Notes under the pieces: generated by a model
What the model was told of the DNA's origin: nothing
The model's database searches: none
The model's input: the letters and a program-made list of their open reading frames with translations, nothing else
From: Antarcticimicrobium sp040365005
GTDB lineage: Bacteria; Pseudomonadota; Alphaproteobacteria; Rhodobacterales; Rhodobacteraceae
Direction: 5' to 3'
Assembly (NCBI RefSeq): GCF_040365005.1
Contig: NZ_BAABWV010000010.1
Span: forward strand, 112,264 to 176,263
DNA: 64,000 bases
Shown: in pieces, positions 28,349 through 38,268 of the stretch
Position numbering within the stretch: the stretch's first letter is position 1
How the letters are laid out: each line of letters opens with the position of its first letter
Translations under genes and position numbers: made by a program

Positions 28349-29842
28349 TCAGTGGACCGCCGCGAACATGATCTTCTCTTCCGACGCCTGAGATGCCAGT
28401 ATCTCTTCCACGATCTTGCCCCGCTTCGCAACCAGGATACGATCCGACACGGCCATGATCTCGGGCAGGTAGGAGGAAATCACGACCACGGCAAGGCCCT
28501 GGTCGGCCAGATCCTGGATCAATTGATGGATCTCGACAATGGCCCCCACGTCGACCCCGCGCGTGGGTTCGTCGAAGATGATCAGCTTGGGCTTCTGGAT
28601 CAGGGATTTCGCGATCACCACCTTCTGCTGGTTGCCCCCCGACAGTTCGATCATCCGGGCCCGCTCCGAAATCGCGCGCAGGTGCAGTTTGCCACCCCAT
28701 TCCCGCGCCAGTTCCGCCGCACGGCTCATTGTCACGGGCGTAACCGGGTTCGAGGCTGTCGACAGCTCCGCCAACAGCATATTCTGACCGGCGGTCATGG
28801 TTTCGAAGAAGCCATCGTGCTTGCGGTCTTCGGTGACATAGACGATGCCGTCCCGCATTGCCGGCCTCGGCACGCGATAACGCACCGGTTTGCCATTCAG
28901 CCGGACCTCGCCGCCGTGCATGAAGTCGCGCTTCATCACGCCGGACACGATCTTGGCCATCTCGGTCCGCCCGGCGCCGACCAGCCCGAAGATTCCCGTG
29001 ACCTGCCCACCGAAAACGGAAAACGAGGAATTGCGCACGATCCCTGCGCAGGACAGGTTCTCGACGCTCAGGACCTTTTCACCGTAGGGGCGCGGTTCGC
29101 GCTTGGTGACTCCATGCAGCGTCTCTGTCAGGTTGCGTCCGACCATCGCTTGCACAATGGATTCCCGCGTGAATTCCGTGGCATCGGCCGTGGCCACCAG
29201 TTCGCCATCGCGCAGAACCGTGATCCGGTCGGAGACTTCCAGGGCCTCTTCCAGCGCGTGGCTGATGAAGACGATCGCGACGCCCTTGGCCTTCAACCGT
29301 TCGATCAGCGAAAAGAAATGCCGCTTTTCCTCGGGCGTGAGAGTCGCGGTGGGTTCATCAAAGATGATGACCCGCGCGTTGTGGTGGACCGCCCGGGCAA
29401 TCTCGACCATCTGCTTCTGTGCCGCGCCCAGCGTCGAAACCTGGGCGGTCGGATCAACCTGAAATCCCATGCTGACCAGGAACTGCCGCGCTTCGATGTA
29501 TAGGCCGCGCAACCGGTTGAACGCCTTTTCGTCACCCAGGTAGATATTTTGCGCCACGGTCATTGCCGGCACCAGGTTGGTTTCCTGGAACACCATGGCA
29601 ACCCCGGCGCGCAGCCCTTCCGAGGGTGCCCCGAAGCTAACCTCGGTCCCGCCGAGCAACAGCTTGCCGGCATTCAACCGATAGACCCCGGCCATGACCT
29701 TGGTCAGTGTCGATTTTCCGGCCCCGTTCTCACCCAGCAGAGCGTGAATCTCGCCCTTGCGCAGCGTGAAGTCGATATCCTTGAACGCGGCGATTCCGCC
29801 AAAGGATTTTGTCGCGCCCTGCATTTCAATGATGTTGTCCAC
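28349..29842 (-). CDS. Ribose-type ABC importer ATP-binding protein (double ATPase)
   Basis: 497-residue RbsA-like protein with two ATPase halves: Walker A GENGAGKST and Walker B VIIFDEPTATLT in the first; GLVGAGRTE (degenerate) with LSGGNQQK and LIIFDEPTRGVD in the second. Motor of the importer whose permeases and binding protein lie upstream on the same strand. ATG is three bases from the end of the propeller gene. Confidence 0.88.
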   Translation of the reverse strand: MDNIIEMQGATKSFGGIAAFKDIDFTLRKGEIHALLGENGAGKSTLTKVMAGVYRLNAGKLLLGGTEVSFGAPSEGLRAGVAMVFQETNLVPAMTVAQNIYLGDEKAFNRLRGLYIEARQFLVSMGFQVDPTAQVSTLGAAQKQMVEIARAVHHNARVIIFDEPTATLTPEEKRHFFSLIERLKAKGVAIVFISHALEEALEVSDRITVLRDGELVATADATEFTRESIVQAMVGRNLTETLHGVTKREPRPYGEKVLSVENLSCAGIVRNSSFSVFGGQVTGIFGLVGAGRTEMAKIVSGVMKRDFMHGGEVRLNGKPVRYRVPRPAMRDGIVYVTEDRKHDGFFETMTAGQNMLLAELSTASNPVTPVTMSRAAELAREWGGKLHLRAISERARMIELSGGNQQKVVIAKSLIQKPKLIIFDEPTRGVDVGAIVEIHQLIQDLADQGLAVVVISSYLPEIMAVSDRILVAKRGKIVEEILASQASEEKIMFAAVH

Positions 29843-29845
29843 GCC

Positions 29846-30937
29846 TCACTCCTCCCGTGCCACGTCGTCAAGTCGCAGGATCCGCCCCGCGCCGCGCGAG
29901 GCGACATAAAGTGCATCTCCCCGTTCGCAGACCGAGACGCAGCCGTGCGCCGCCCCGTCCGCACGCGAATGAAAGCTGCGGATCGCGCGCATCTTCGGGT
30001 CGCATTGCACCACCAGCCCATAGGAGCGGGTCGCTGCATAGGGTTTCAGCACGCCCATCTGCTTGAGCTGGCTGCCCTGCATCGGTTCCCTGAACGAGTT
30101 TCCAGAGGAGAGCGAGGGTGCCATCCAATAGGCTTCGGGCACTTCCGCCAGCATCCGGCCGCGATAGGCATCCTCCCGCAGGATGAATTCCACGAGCTGG
30201 TTGCGCACCGAGTAGAAGCTCAGCCAATAGCCGGCGTTCACCGCCGGGGCGATGCGGGCAGGATAGGCCGGAAGATGCTCCAGAACCGGTGTGCTTTGCC
30301 CGGTCTCCAAGTCGACCGAAAGGATCCGGTGCCGCCAGCTTTCGGCGATCCAGATCCGTTGCGACCCGGTCATTGCCACGCCGGACGCCCAACCCAGCCC
30401 GCCCAGGATACGCGCGGCTTTGCCGCTGGCGAGATCCAGCCGCCACAGGCTGCCGCTGCGGCGTTTCTCCATCAGGTCTCGGCGCCAGTTGCCCGCCGCA
30501 TTGTCCTCCGACCCCTCGGTCGCAAGCAAGGTGGTCCCGTCCAGAAAAGCCAGAGATGTCGGGTGCTTTGGTCCCACCCCTGCCATGCCGTCAAAACGAT
30601 GGCCATCAAACTGGCCGCCATGGATGACGACACCCTGACCGTCGACACCGATGGCGAGCATGCCCTTGCCACCGGCCATGGCGCTGACCGGCGCGGGCAG
30701 GTCCAGGAGCGTGGTTGCCACGCCCTCGACCCAGTCCAGGCGCCGAACCTCGGCCCCCGCGGAACAGACCAGCCCCTGGTCTGTGGCAACAAGGTTGTCC
30801 GCATCGGGAACTTGGGCAAAACGCCCGGCCTCGTCCAGCGCCGCGTTGGGCATCAGCGGCCCGTCCAGGATCGGTACCGTGATTGCGGCCTCGCCGCGGC
30901 CCAGGCGACGGTCGATGAAACGTCGGATCGCATTCAT
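29846..30937 (-). CDS. Stand-alone beta-propeller protein (strictosidine synthase/SMP-30-like)
   Basis: 363-residue predicted six-bladed propeller without signal peptide or membrane segment. Repeated blades can be followed through WASGVAMTGSQRIWIAES-type strands, and LPAYPARIAPAVNAGYWLSF corresponds to the conserved LPGYPDNI region of strictosidine-synthase-like/APMAP proteins. ATG at 30937 overlaps the end of the upstream fusion gene by four bases. It may be a lactonase acting on the imported sugar derivative; catalytic metal residues could not be confirmed by eye. The fused propeller of the preceding gene is a distant paralogue. Confidence 0.7.
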   Translation of the reverse strand: MNAIRRFIDRRLGRGEAAITVPILDGPLMPNAALDEAGRFAQVPDADNLVATDQGLVCSAGAEVRRLDWVEGVATTLLDLPAPVSAMAGGKGMLAIGVDGQGVVIHGGQFDGHRFDGMAGVGPKHPTSLAFLDGTTLLATEGSEDNAAGNWRRDLMEKRRSGSLWRLDLASGKAARILGGLGWASGVAMTGSQRIWIAESWRHRILSVDLETGQSTPVLEHLPAYPARIAPAVNAGYWLSFYSVRNQLVEFILREDAYRGRMLAEVPEAYWMAPSLSSGNSFREPMQGSQLKQMGVLKPYAATRSYGLVVQCDPKMRAIRSFHSRADGAAHGCVSVCERGDALYVASRGAGRILRLDDVAREE

Positions 30938-33048
30938 GCAGGTTTCCCCCAATAGGTGTCTACCCCGCACCAGTCCTGGTCCGCGTCGGGCAGTTTCAGC
31001 GTCCCCATCCGGTTGTTGAAGATCCCGCACAGATAGAGCGTACCCTTGTGTTCGCGCATCGAGGTGATCATCGGGTGTTTCTGACCGCCCAGATCCCACA
31101 GGCTCTCCAGGATTTCCCCCTTTTCGTTGAACTTGAGGACGCAGCCGGTGTTCAGGTTCGGCATCAGCCAGGAGTCCTCGGACACCCGCCGCGCCATGCG
31201 CCGGCGAAAGCCCGGCATCTCCAGCGAAAGGTCCAGCGCCGGGGTCCGCGAGCCCATGAGCGCAAGCCAATAAGTCCCGTCAGACGCGCGGTTGATATTG
31301 TCGGGATAGCCCGGCAAGCCCTCGATCACGCGCTCCAGCTGTCCCTTCTTGGGTCCTGCGTAATAATACCGGTTGATCCGGCAAGCCCAGCTCTCGGCAA
31401 AGAGCACCGACTCTCCGTCGTAGGAGGTGCAGACTCCGTTGGGAAAGATCAGGTTGTTCAGGATGGTGCGCGTTGTCTTGGTTTTGGGATCAAAGCAGAT
31501 CAGCCGCCCATTGCCCCGGCTTTCCAATGCATCGGCATACCAGTCGTGCATCTCGAACCGGACCGTTGCCTCGGAAAAGACGATCCGCCCATCGGGAAGC
31601 ACGTCGCAATCATCTGCGAGCTTCATCACCGAGTCATCCGCGACTGATGTCCAACTCCGGTTGGTTTCCGCGGTTTGCAGGCTCACCTCGCCCTCGGGCG
31701 TGATCTGGTAAAGTCCCATGCCGCCAACACAGACCGACATGTTGCCCTGTTTGTCGAACAACATGCCCATCGGCGCGCCGCCGATATGGGCAAACACCTC
31801 GTGTCGCGTGTAATCGGGCGGGAACCAGCGCAGAATATCGCCATGGCGCGAGCCGGTATAAAGGTTGTCGTTGCGGTCGAAGATCACGTCCTCGGCCCCA
31901 TCGAGAATGCCCAGGCCGATGACACCCACGTCCTTCAGCCGGTCATTGGGCTTCATCGGACCTTCGTCGGTCGAAATCGCCGGGGGCATCTTGTTGAAGG
32001 TCGGCGAGACATAGACCGCGCGCAACAGTTTGTGCCGGTTCTTGACCCACCGCACGTCGAGGAACACGGCGGCAACCAGGATCAGGCCCAGGAGCAAGGC
32101 GTTGACCGGCCCCGGAATACCCAGAGACAGCAGAGAGTTCGACAGCATGAGGACGAAGACCGTCCCCATCAAGGCCTTGGAAACCGATCCGCGCCCCCCG
32201 CCCAGCGAGATACCGCCAAGCACCGTCGCGGTCAGCGCCTGAAGCTCGAGTCCCGCACCGATGTCAGAGGCCGCCGACCCAATGCGGGCCGAGAACAGAA
32301 AGGCCGCCAGAGCCACGAAAGCGGAACAGACGACATAGGCCGAAAATACCGTCCAGCGCACGTTGATCCCGGCATTATGTGCCGACCGGCGCGCGCCACC
32401 CACGGCCATCAGACGCCAGCCATAACGCCCGCGCGACAGCAGGATATGCAGCGCGACCGAGATTGCCGCCATCAGCAGGAATGAAACCGGAAGCCCCCAG
32501 ACCTGTCCGATACCCAGAAACTCGAACCAGCCCGACTCGGGATAGTTCATGACAATGTCGGTCGACACCTCGGGAAAGACGATGTCAAAGATCGACCGAT
32601 AGATGATCAGCGTGACCAGCGTGGTCAGGAAGGCCCGCATCCGCAGAACGCCCACCATCAGACCGTTGATCATGCCGCAGATCACCCCGACCCCCAGCGT
32701 CGCCAGCAGGCCGGTGGTGAAACCGGCCCCTTGCACGTTCATCACATAGAGCGCGGTGGTTACGGTAAGGGCAAAGGTGGAACCGACCGAAAGGTCGATC
32801 CCACCCGAGATCATCACAATGGACAATCCCAGGACAATAAGCCCCAGTTCCGCCACCTGAGCGGAAAGAATGGACAGGGTGCCGAAGTCGAAGAACCGGG
32901 GCACGATGGACCCGAAGATCGCGATGATCAACACCAGCGCGAAAAAGGGGATCGCGCTGTCTGACCATTTCTTGTTCAGCAATTCGCCCATGACGTGATC
33001 TGGCAAAAACCGATACCGCCATCGCACAAGGGTTTCCGTGAAGCTCAT
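30934..33048 (-). CDS. Fusion: ribose-type ABC permease plus C-terminal strictosidine-synthase/SMP-30-like propeller
   Basis: 704 residues in one uninterrupted frame. Residues ~1-335 are an RbsC-family permease (SDSAIPFFALVLIIAIFGS, GGIDLSVGSTFAL, ARRSAHNAGI, LGGISLGGGRGS). Residues ~345-700 form a soluble propeller: GAEDVIFDRNDNLYTG, FPNGVCTSYDG, FAESWACRINRYYY and LPGYPDNINRASDGTYWLAL, the strictosidine-synthase signature region. The linker is short and charged (VKNRHKLLRAVY), which by positive-inside logic puts the propeller in the cytoplasm. A hydrolase tethered at the exit of the channel would act on substrate as it enters. Flanked by binding protein and the second propeller gene. Confidence 0.85.
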   Translation of the reverse strand: MSFTETLVRWRYRFLPDHVMGELLNKKWSDSAIPFFALVLIIAIFGSIVPRFFDFGTLSILSAQVAELGLIVLGLSIVMISGGIDLSVGSTFALTVTTALYVMNVQGAGFTTGLLATLGVGVICGMINGLMVGVLRMRAFLTTLVTLIIYRSIFDIVFPEVSTDIVMNYPESGWFEFLGIGQVWGLPVSFLLMAAISVALHILLSRGRYGWRLMAVGGARRSAHNAGINVRWTVFSAYVVCSAFVALAAFLFSARIGSAASDIGAGLELQALTATVLGGISLGGGRGSVSKALMGTVFVLMLSNSLLSLGIPGPVNALLLGLILVAAVFLDVRWVKNRHKLLRAVYVSPTFNKMPPAISTDEGPMKPNDRLKDVGVIGLGILDGAEDVIFDRNDNLYTGSRHGDILRWFPPDYTRHEVFAHIGGAPMGMLFDKQGNMSVCVGGMGLYQITPEGEVSLQTAETNRSWTSVADDSVMKLADDCDVLPDGRIVFSEATVRFEMHDWYADALESRGNGRLICFDPKTKTTRTILNNLIFPNGVCTSYDGESVLFAESWACRINRYYYAGPKKGQLERVIEGLPGYPDNINRASDGTYWLALMGSRTPALDLSLEMPGFRRRMARRVSEDSWLMPNLNTGCVLKFNEKGEILESLWDLGGQKHPMITSMREHKGTLYLCGIFNNRMGTLKLPDADQDWCGVDTYWGKPA

Positions 33049-33059
33049 TCCGGGAGTCC

Positions 33060-34070
33060 TTACTTCAGCTGGTCGATGGTCCAGCAGTTGCGCCCGGTCG
33101 CATTGGACGCATCCACGCGGGTGATCGGGCCAAAGAACACCGTCTGTTCAGACCCTGCGGGACGTTCGGGGTTTTGCAGAAACTCGGAAATCTGCTGGGC
33201 CGCGATCTCGGCCTGGATCGGCGCGTTGAAGTTGTAAACGACGTCCAACAGCCCCTTGTCGATGCTGTCGCAGGCGGTATGCGCCCCGGCCCCGTTGGTC
33301 ACGATGGTGACCTGGTCCTGCTTGCCTGCGGCCAGGACGGCCGCGCCTGCACCCACTTCAGCATTGTCCCAGATGCCCATGATCCCGCAGAGATCGGGGT
33401 GCTGTTGCAACACCGTCTCGGTGATCTGACGGGCCTTTTCGCTGTCATAATCGGCCGGCTGGTCCGAAACGAGCTCAAGCTCGGGGTTCTCGGTCAGTAT
33501 CTGATCCAGCCCTTCGCGCATGTAAATATTCGCGGCGCCGGTCTGAACACCCGCCAGCCAGACGATCTTTTTCGAAGGTGCGCCTTCGGCCAGGCACGTC
33601 CGTGCCAGTTCCCCGGCCTCAAGCCGGCCCATCTCGATCCAGTCATTGCCGACATAGCTGTCGGTCTGGGTGATCGACTGCATGTTGATCTGCAAGATCT
33701 TGATACCTGCCTTCTGGGCCTGTTTCAGGGCACGGGCATAGGTTTGAACATCCGGGTTCTGCACGATCAGGACGTCAGGTTGGTCGGCAATCGCACCCTG
33801 CAGGGCGCGGATACCGGCGGCGGTATCCATGTTCGGATCCCGCACCTGGAATTCGAACCCGTAACGGTCCGCGTGACGCTCCCAAACGGCGGTCCAGGCC
33901 TGGTTCAGGTCCATTCCCTGCGACAGGGGAATAAAGATCACCTTCTTGTCCTTCAGGGCCTCCAGATAGGCCTGCCGACCCACCTGTTCGATCTCCTTGG
34001 CCGCCGCCGGCAGCCCTGTGAGCATCGCGGCCGTCAAGGCCGCTACAGTCGCTTTCTTGAAAATCTTCAT
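33060..34070 (-). CDS. Ribose-type ABC importer substrate-binding protein
   Basis: 336-residue LacI/RbsB-fold periplasmic protein with Sec signal peptide (KKATVAALTAAMLTGLPAAA, cleavage about residue 24). KKVIFIPLSQGMDLNQAW and DVLIVQNPDVQTY are typical of periplasmic sugar-binding domains. Placed between the two permease genes. Ligand is not predictable; the linked propeller hydrolases hint at a sugar lactone or glycoside. Confidence 0.85.
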   Translation of the reverse strand: MKIFKKATVAALTAAMLTGLPAAAKEIEQVGRQAYLEALKDKKVIFIPLSQGMDLNQAWTAVWERHADRYGFEFQVRDPNMDTAAGIRALQGAIADQPDVLIVQNPDVQTYARALKQAQKAGIKILQINMQSITQTDSYVGNDWIEMGRLEAGELARTCLAEGAPSKKIVWLAGVQTGAANIYMREGLDQILTENPELELVSDQPADYDSEKARQITETVLQQHPDLCGIMGIWDNAEVGAGAAVLAAGKQDQVTIVTNGAGAHTACDSIDKGLLDVVYNFNAPIQAEIAAQQISEFLQNPERPAGSEQTVFFGPITRVDASNATGRNCWTIDQLK

Positions 34071-34103
34071 TTGGTTTCCTCCCTTATTGAAACTCGAACG
34101 GAT

Positions 34104-35111
34104 TTAGATGTCTCCGCTTTGCGAGGTCTGTTCGTCCCGTGGATTGATCACCGCATCGAGCGCCAGCGCGCCCAGCAGGATCACGCTCTTGATCAGGTTC
34201 TGGCTGGTGTAGCTGAAGTTCATGATGGTCATGCCGTTGATCAGGATCCCGACCAGTACGGTTCCCACCAGCACGTTGCGCACGCCACCCTGCCCACCCG
34301 ACAGGCTGATGCCGCCCAGCACGACAACCAGCAGAACATCGTAGATCAGGGTCGAGTTGTAGAGCCGGGTGTTGATCCCCGAGACCAACCCGGTCAGCAG
34401 TATCCCCGCCGCATAGGCGATCAGCGCGGAGATCACGTATTGCGAGATAACCACCGGGCGAGATGGCAAGCCCATGGTGCGCGCCGTCTCCGGATTGTCC
34501 CCGGTGGCATAGACGAAACGGCCAAACCGGGTGAAACGCAGGAACAACGCGATCAGGGCTGCCACTCCAAAGAAGATCACGACGGAAACCGGAACTCCCA
34601 GGACCGTGCCCGATCCGATAAAGGTCAGCCATCCAATGCCGCCCGGCGCATAGAGGACGTCCGAATTGAACGCCACGCGCCCGCCTCCGTAAACGACCGA
34701 GGCCATGGCCAGCGTGGCAAAGATCGGCGGAACTTCGGCCACCGCAATCAGTACGCCCGTCACCAGCCCGCAGGCGGCGACCAGTAGCGCGCCTACCGCG
34801 ATGGCCTCGCCAAAGGTAAAACCCTGGGTCGCCAGCCAGATGGCAAAGGCCACCCCCACCACCATGACCGCCACCATGGTGAGGTCGATCCCCCGTCCGA
34901 CGATGACGAACCCCATGCCGACCGCCAGCATGCCCAGAATGGCCACGTTCTTGAGAAGGGCCAAAATGTTGCCTTGGGTCAGGAACCTGTCGAGCGCCAT
35001 CGAAAACACGACGAAGAGAACCGCCGCGATGGCCATGACCACCCCTTCCTGCGTGATCTTGAACGGCGGTTTCACCCGCCCGCCCGGCGCGTCTTTTGCG
35101 TTGGATGCCAT
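34104..35111 (-). CDS. Ribose-type ABC importer permease
   Basis: 335-residue RbsC-family permease: FVIVGRGIDLTMVAVMVVG, ATGDNPETARTMGLP and VLGGISLSGGQGGVRN. First gene of the minus-strand operon permease, binding protein, permease-propeller, propeller, ATPase. Together with the permease half of the fusion it would make a heterodimeric channel. Confidence 0.87.
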   Translation of the reverse strand: MASNAKDAPGGRVKPPFKITQEGVVMAIAAVLFVVFSMALDRFLTQGNILALLKNVAILGMLAVGMGFVIVGRGIDLTMVAVMVVGVAFAIWLATQGFTFGEAIAVGALLVAACGLVTGVLIAVAEVPPIFATLAMASVVYGGGRVAFNSDVLYAPGGIGWLTFIGSGTVLGVPVSVVIFFGVAALIALFLRFTRFGRFVYATGDNPETARTMGLPSRPVVISQYVISALIAYAAGILLTGLVSGINTRLYNSTLIYDVLLVVVLGGISLSGGQGGVRNVLVGTVLVGILINGMTIMNFSYTSQNLIKSVILLGALALDAVINPRDEQTSQSGDI

Positions 35112-35622
35112 GTCATCCTCCCCTGCCGATCAAACAGACGCTTCCAGCCCCGGCACTGCCATGCCGGGCGTGTGAGATCGTCCGCGATCGTAAGCTCCTC
35201 CATGCCCCTTTCGGGGCCACCCCGTCTCCCGGCGGGGCGTTTCTCTCCGGCGTTGGCCGGGTTCGAAACAATGTGCCAACCGCCCCGGAGAACGACAATT
35301 CGATTTTTCTGATGCCCCGTGCAGAAATGGCGCGCCCCGCTCCACCCTGCGCGATCGGGCCACGCATTCCCCCCAAGAAAACGGATGAAATAACTGAAAC
35401 CCGGGCGCAGATGGTTGTGCCGGAGACAACGCAACGCGCTGATATCGCCATCGTCAGAAAAGCAGAACGGGGTGTAAGAAAATGGCCCGGTCCGCGCGCC
35501 GGGTCGCCTTTCCCGACTTTGTGGACTCGGCTACTCCTGTGAAAATGCACGCGGGTCCGGTCAACGAAGCCTCAGGAAGGCGCCGGTAGAAACCTTGGCG
35601 CGTGCGTTTGTGGAGGACAGAC
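35112..35622. other. Intergenic promoter region, no gene recognised
   Basis: 511 bp between the leftward importer operon and the rightward dehydrogenase gene. It is GC-rich with small repeats (GATCG around 35172-35190) and short GC stems, and the open frames on both strands lack recognisable families. Promoters for both directions are expected here; I cannot place them with confidence. Confidence 0.4.
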
Positions 35623-36504
35623 ATGAACGTAGGATTGATCGGCGTCGGGCTTATGGGCCACGGCATTGCACGCAACGTCTTGGGGCGGGGGGGAATGGCG
35701 CTTTCCTTCCTCGACCATCCGGGCAACCAGCCCGTGGAGGAGATCCTGGCGCTCGGCGGAACCGGCAGCGCGACCTCGGCCGAGGTGGCCGCCGCTTCAG
35801 ACGTCATCATTCTCTGCGTTACCGGCTCGCCACAGGTCGAGGCGGTTCTTGCCGGCGAGGACGGGGTTCTTTCAAGTCTGCGTCCGGGCACCGTGGTGGT
35901 CGATTGCTCCACCGCCTTGCCCGAAGCCACTATTCGCATGGGTGAGATGGTAAAGGCCGCCGGGGGGGATTTCCTTGACGCACCGATGACACGCACGGCA
36001 AGACACGCGCACGAGGGGACGCTGAACCTGTTGGTCGGTGGCGATCCGGAGGTTCTTGAAAAAGTCCGTCCGGTTCTGTCCACCTTTACCGAGGCTGTCG
36101 ATCACGTCGGTCCTCTCGGTGCCGGCCACCGGCTGAAGCTGTTGCACAACTACGTCTCCGTCGGTTTCATGACCTTGTTGGCCGAAGCTGCTGCCCAGGC
36201 TGCCGATGCAAACGTCGATCCCAAACGGTTTGTCGATGTCATCGCCACAGGCGGCGGGGCCAGCATTGCGCTTGACCGAATGGCGCCGTTCATCACTGAC
36301 GGGGACAGCGAAGGACTGCCCTTTTTTGTCAGCAACGCGCTAAAGGACATCGACTATTTTCGAATGATGTCTGAACACGCCGGGGCGCAGAAAACCATCG
36401 CTGACGGCATTCATGCGGCGATCACCGCTGCGGTCGGAGACGGGCACGGGCAAGCATTTCTTCCCGAACTATCGCGTATCTTTCGCCGCCCGGAAGATAA
36501 CTGA
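35623..36504 (+). CDS. Beta-hydroxyacid dehydrogenase (6PGDH/3-hydroxyisobutyrate type)
   Basis: 293-residue NAD(P)-dependent oxidoreductase. Rossmann motif GLIGVGLMGHGIARN at residues 4-18, substrate-loop DAPMTRTARHAHEGTL (usual form DAPVSGG...GTL is altered), and catalytic lysine region GAGHRLKLLHNY with N about four residues after K. ATG at 35623 follows GGAGGACAG. Single gene between operons; tartronate semialdehyde-, hydroxyisobutyrate- and related reductases all belong here, so substrate remains open. Confidence 0.82.
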   Translation: MNVGLIGVGLMGHGIARNVLGRGGMALSFLDHPGNQPVEEILALGGTGSATSAEVAAASDVIILCVTGSPQVEAVLAGEDGVLSSLRPGTVVVDCSTALPEATIRMGEMVKAAGGDFLDAPMTRTARHAHEGTLNLLVGGDPEVLEKVRPVLSTFTEAVDHVGPLGAGHRLKLLHNYVSVGFMTLLAEAAAQAADANVDPKRFVDVIATGGGASIALDRMAPFITDGDSEGLPFFVSNALKDIDYFRMMSEHAGAQKTIADGIHAAITAAVGDGHGQAFLPELSRIFRRPEDN

Positions 36505-36759
36505 ACCGGCGGTATGGCCTGGGAACGTGTATGGGGATTGCCAACGTCTTTGCGCGTGCTGGTGCGGGTCGTCGACGGACATGATAAAGCCCGCCGTTAT
36601 GTGCTCAGCGCCTCGGTCTGGAGCGGATCGGCGCGTGACGCGGTTGGGATTGGCGGCGATCTTCGCGGCGGATTTTTTTCACCACACTAGTGACGACGCA
36701 GACCTCTACCGACTTTGGGGCGCCCCGTGGCTGCAAGCCCCGGAGCGCCCTCCGGCGGC

Positions 36760-38262
36760 TCAGTCGCGGCCTCGGGTCTGCGCCCCCTTGCGGGCCATAC
36801 GGAAGGCCAGCATCAGCATCAGGATCGTGATCGCGTAGATCGTCAGCGCGATCGGACTTTCGAACAGCACCGCGAAATCGCCGCCGGAGATCGACAGCGC
36901 CCGGCGCAGGTTGTTCTCCATATCGGCGCCGAGCAGCAACCCCAGCACCACCGGCACCAGAGAGATGTCGAGCTTGCGCAGCAGATAGCCCAGCACCCCA
37001 AACCCGATCATCACCATCAGGTCAAAGGTCGAATGGCTGATCGAATAGATCCCGATGAAGCTGACCATCACGACGAAGGGCATCAGCAGCCATTGCGGCA
37101 GGCTCAGCAACCGGGTGAACAGGCCGACCATCGGGATGTTCAGGATCAGCAGGACGAAATTGGCGATATAGAGCGAGGCGATCAGGCCCCAGACCATGTC
37201 CGGTTCGCGCTCGAACAGCAGCGGACCGGGCTGGATGTTGAGCGAGATCAGCAGCGCCAGCATCACCGCCGTGGTGCCGCTCCCCGGCACGCCGAGGGTC
37301 AGCATCGGGATCAGCGCGCCGCCGGAGGCCGCGTTGTTGCCCGCCTCCGGTGCGGCGATGCCGCGCGGATCTCCCTTGCCGAAGGTGCCGTCCTTGTCGC
37401 TGAACTGTTTTTCGGTGGTATAGGAGACGAAGGCCCCGAGAGAGGCGCCCGCCCCCGGCAGAACCCCGCATATGAAACCGATGACCGAGCCGCGCAGCGA
37501 GGCGGTCAGCCCCTTGGTGATCTCGCTCAGGCGCGGTAATGCCCGTCCAAGCGGTATCCTGTCGCCGCCCGAGCGTGCCGCCGTCTCGAAATAGACCAGC
37601 ACCTCGCTTATGGCGAACAGCCCGACGATCGAGACGATCGGATCAAACCCGTCATAGAGGTTGAAGGATCCGAAGGTATAGCGCGCGGTGCCGGTGCCGG
37701 GATCGAGCCCGACCGTGGCCAGCATCAGCCCCAGGAACGCGGCGAGCAGTGTCTTGGCCGGGTTGACGCCCACGACCCCGCCGATGGTGGCAAAGGCCAT
37801 GACATAGAGCGCGAAATAATCGCTTGGGCCGAAGTGGATCGCGGCCTGCGCCAGCAGCGGGGCAAACAGCGTCAGGCCGATGGTCGCCGCGGTGGCGCCG
37901 ATGAAGGAGGCGACGGCGGAGATGCCCAGGGCCTCGGCCGCCTTGCCTGCCTTGGCCATGGGATAGCCGTCGAGCGTGGTCATGATCGCCGGCTCGTCGC
38001 CGGGGATGTTCAGCATGATGCTGGAGATGCGCCCGCCGTACATGCAGCCATAATAGATGCAGGACAGCATGATCAGCGCCGAGGCCGGTTCCAGCTTCAT
38101 CGCGAAGGCCAGCGGGATCAGGATCGCCACGCCATTGACCGGGCCGAGCCCCGGTAGGGCGCCGATCAGCGTCCCGACGAAACAGCCGAAGAAGGCCAGC
38201 AGCAGGTTGGTCGGCGTGAGCGCGACCGAAAAGCCGGCGCCGAGCGCATCAAGAAGTTCCAT
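36760..38262 (-). CDS. tctA: Tripartite tricarboxylate transporter, large permease TctA
   Basis: 500-residue membrane protein with about twelve spans and the TctA signatures GLGPVNGVAILIPLAFAM, YGCMYGGRISSIMLNIPGDE and GVLPGAGASLGAF. Last gene of gntR-tctC-tctB-tctA on the minus strand; six bases separate it from tctB. It carries the transport path for a carboxylate delivered by TctC. Confidence 0.92.
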   Translation of the reverse strand: MELLDALGAGFSVALTPTNLLLAFFGCFVGTLIGALPGLGPVNGVAILIPLAFAMKLEPASALIMLSCIYYGCMYGGRISSIMLNIPGDEPAIMTTLDGYPMAKAGKAAEALGISAVASFIGATAATIGLTLFAPLLAQAAIHFGPSDYFALYVMAFATIGGVVGVNPAKTLLAAFLGLMLATVGLDPGTGTARYTFGSFNLYDGFDPIVSIVGLFAISEVLVYFETAARSGGDRIPLGRALPRLSEITKGLTASLRGSVIGFICGVLPGAGASLGAFVSYTTEKQFSDKDGTFGKGDPRGIAAPEAGNNAASGGALIPMLTLGVPGSGTTAVMLALLISLNIQPGPLLFEREPDMVWGLIASLYIANFVLLILNIPMVGLFTRLLSLPQWLLMPFVVMVSFIGIYSISHSTFDLMVMIGFGVLGYLLRKLDISLVPVVLGLLLGADMENNLRRALSISGGDFAVLFESPIALTIYAITILMLMLAFRMARKGAQTRGRD

Positions 38263-38268
38263 GGAATA

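Noticed and set aside
35096..35542. Open frames on both strands in the sugar-operon upstream region.
   Set aside because: Arg/Pro-rich translations typical of non-coding GC-rich DNA, no start signal, no family similarity.
36413..36838. 141-codon plus-strand open frame between the dehydrogenase and tctA.
   Set aside because: It starts inside the previous gene in another frame, ends antisense to tctA and has no recognisable domain or ribosome site. The 255-bp gap shows nothing else convincing.
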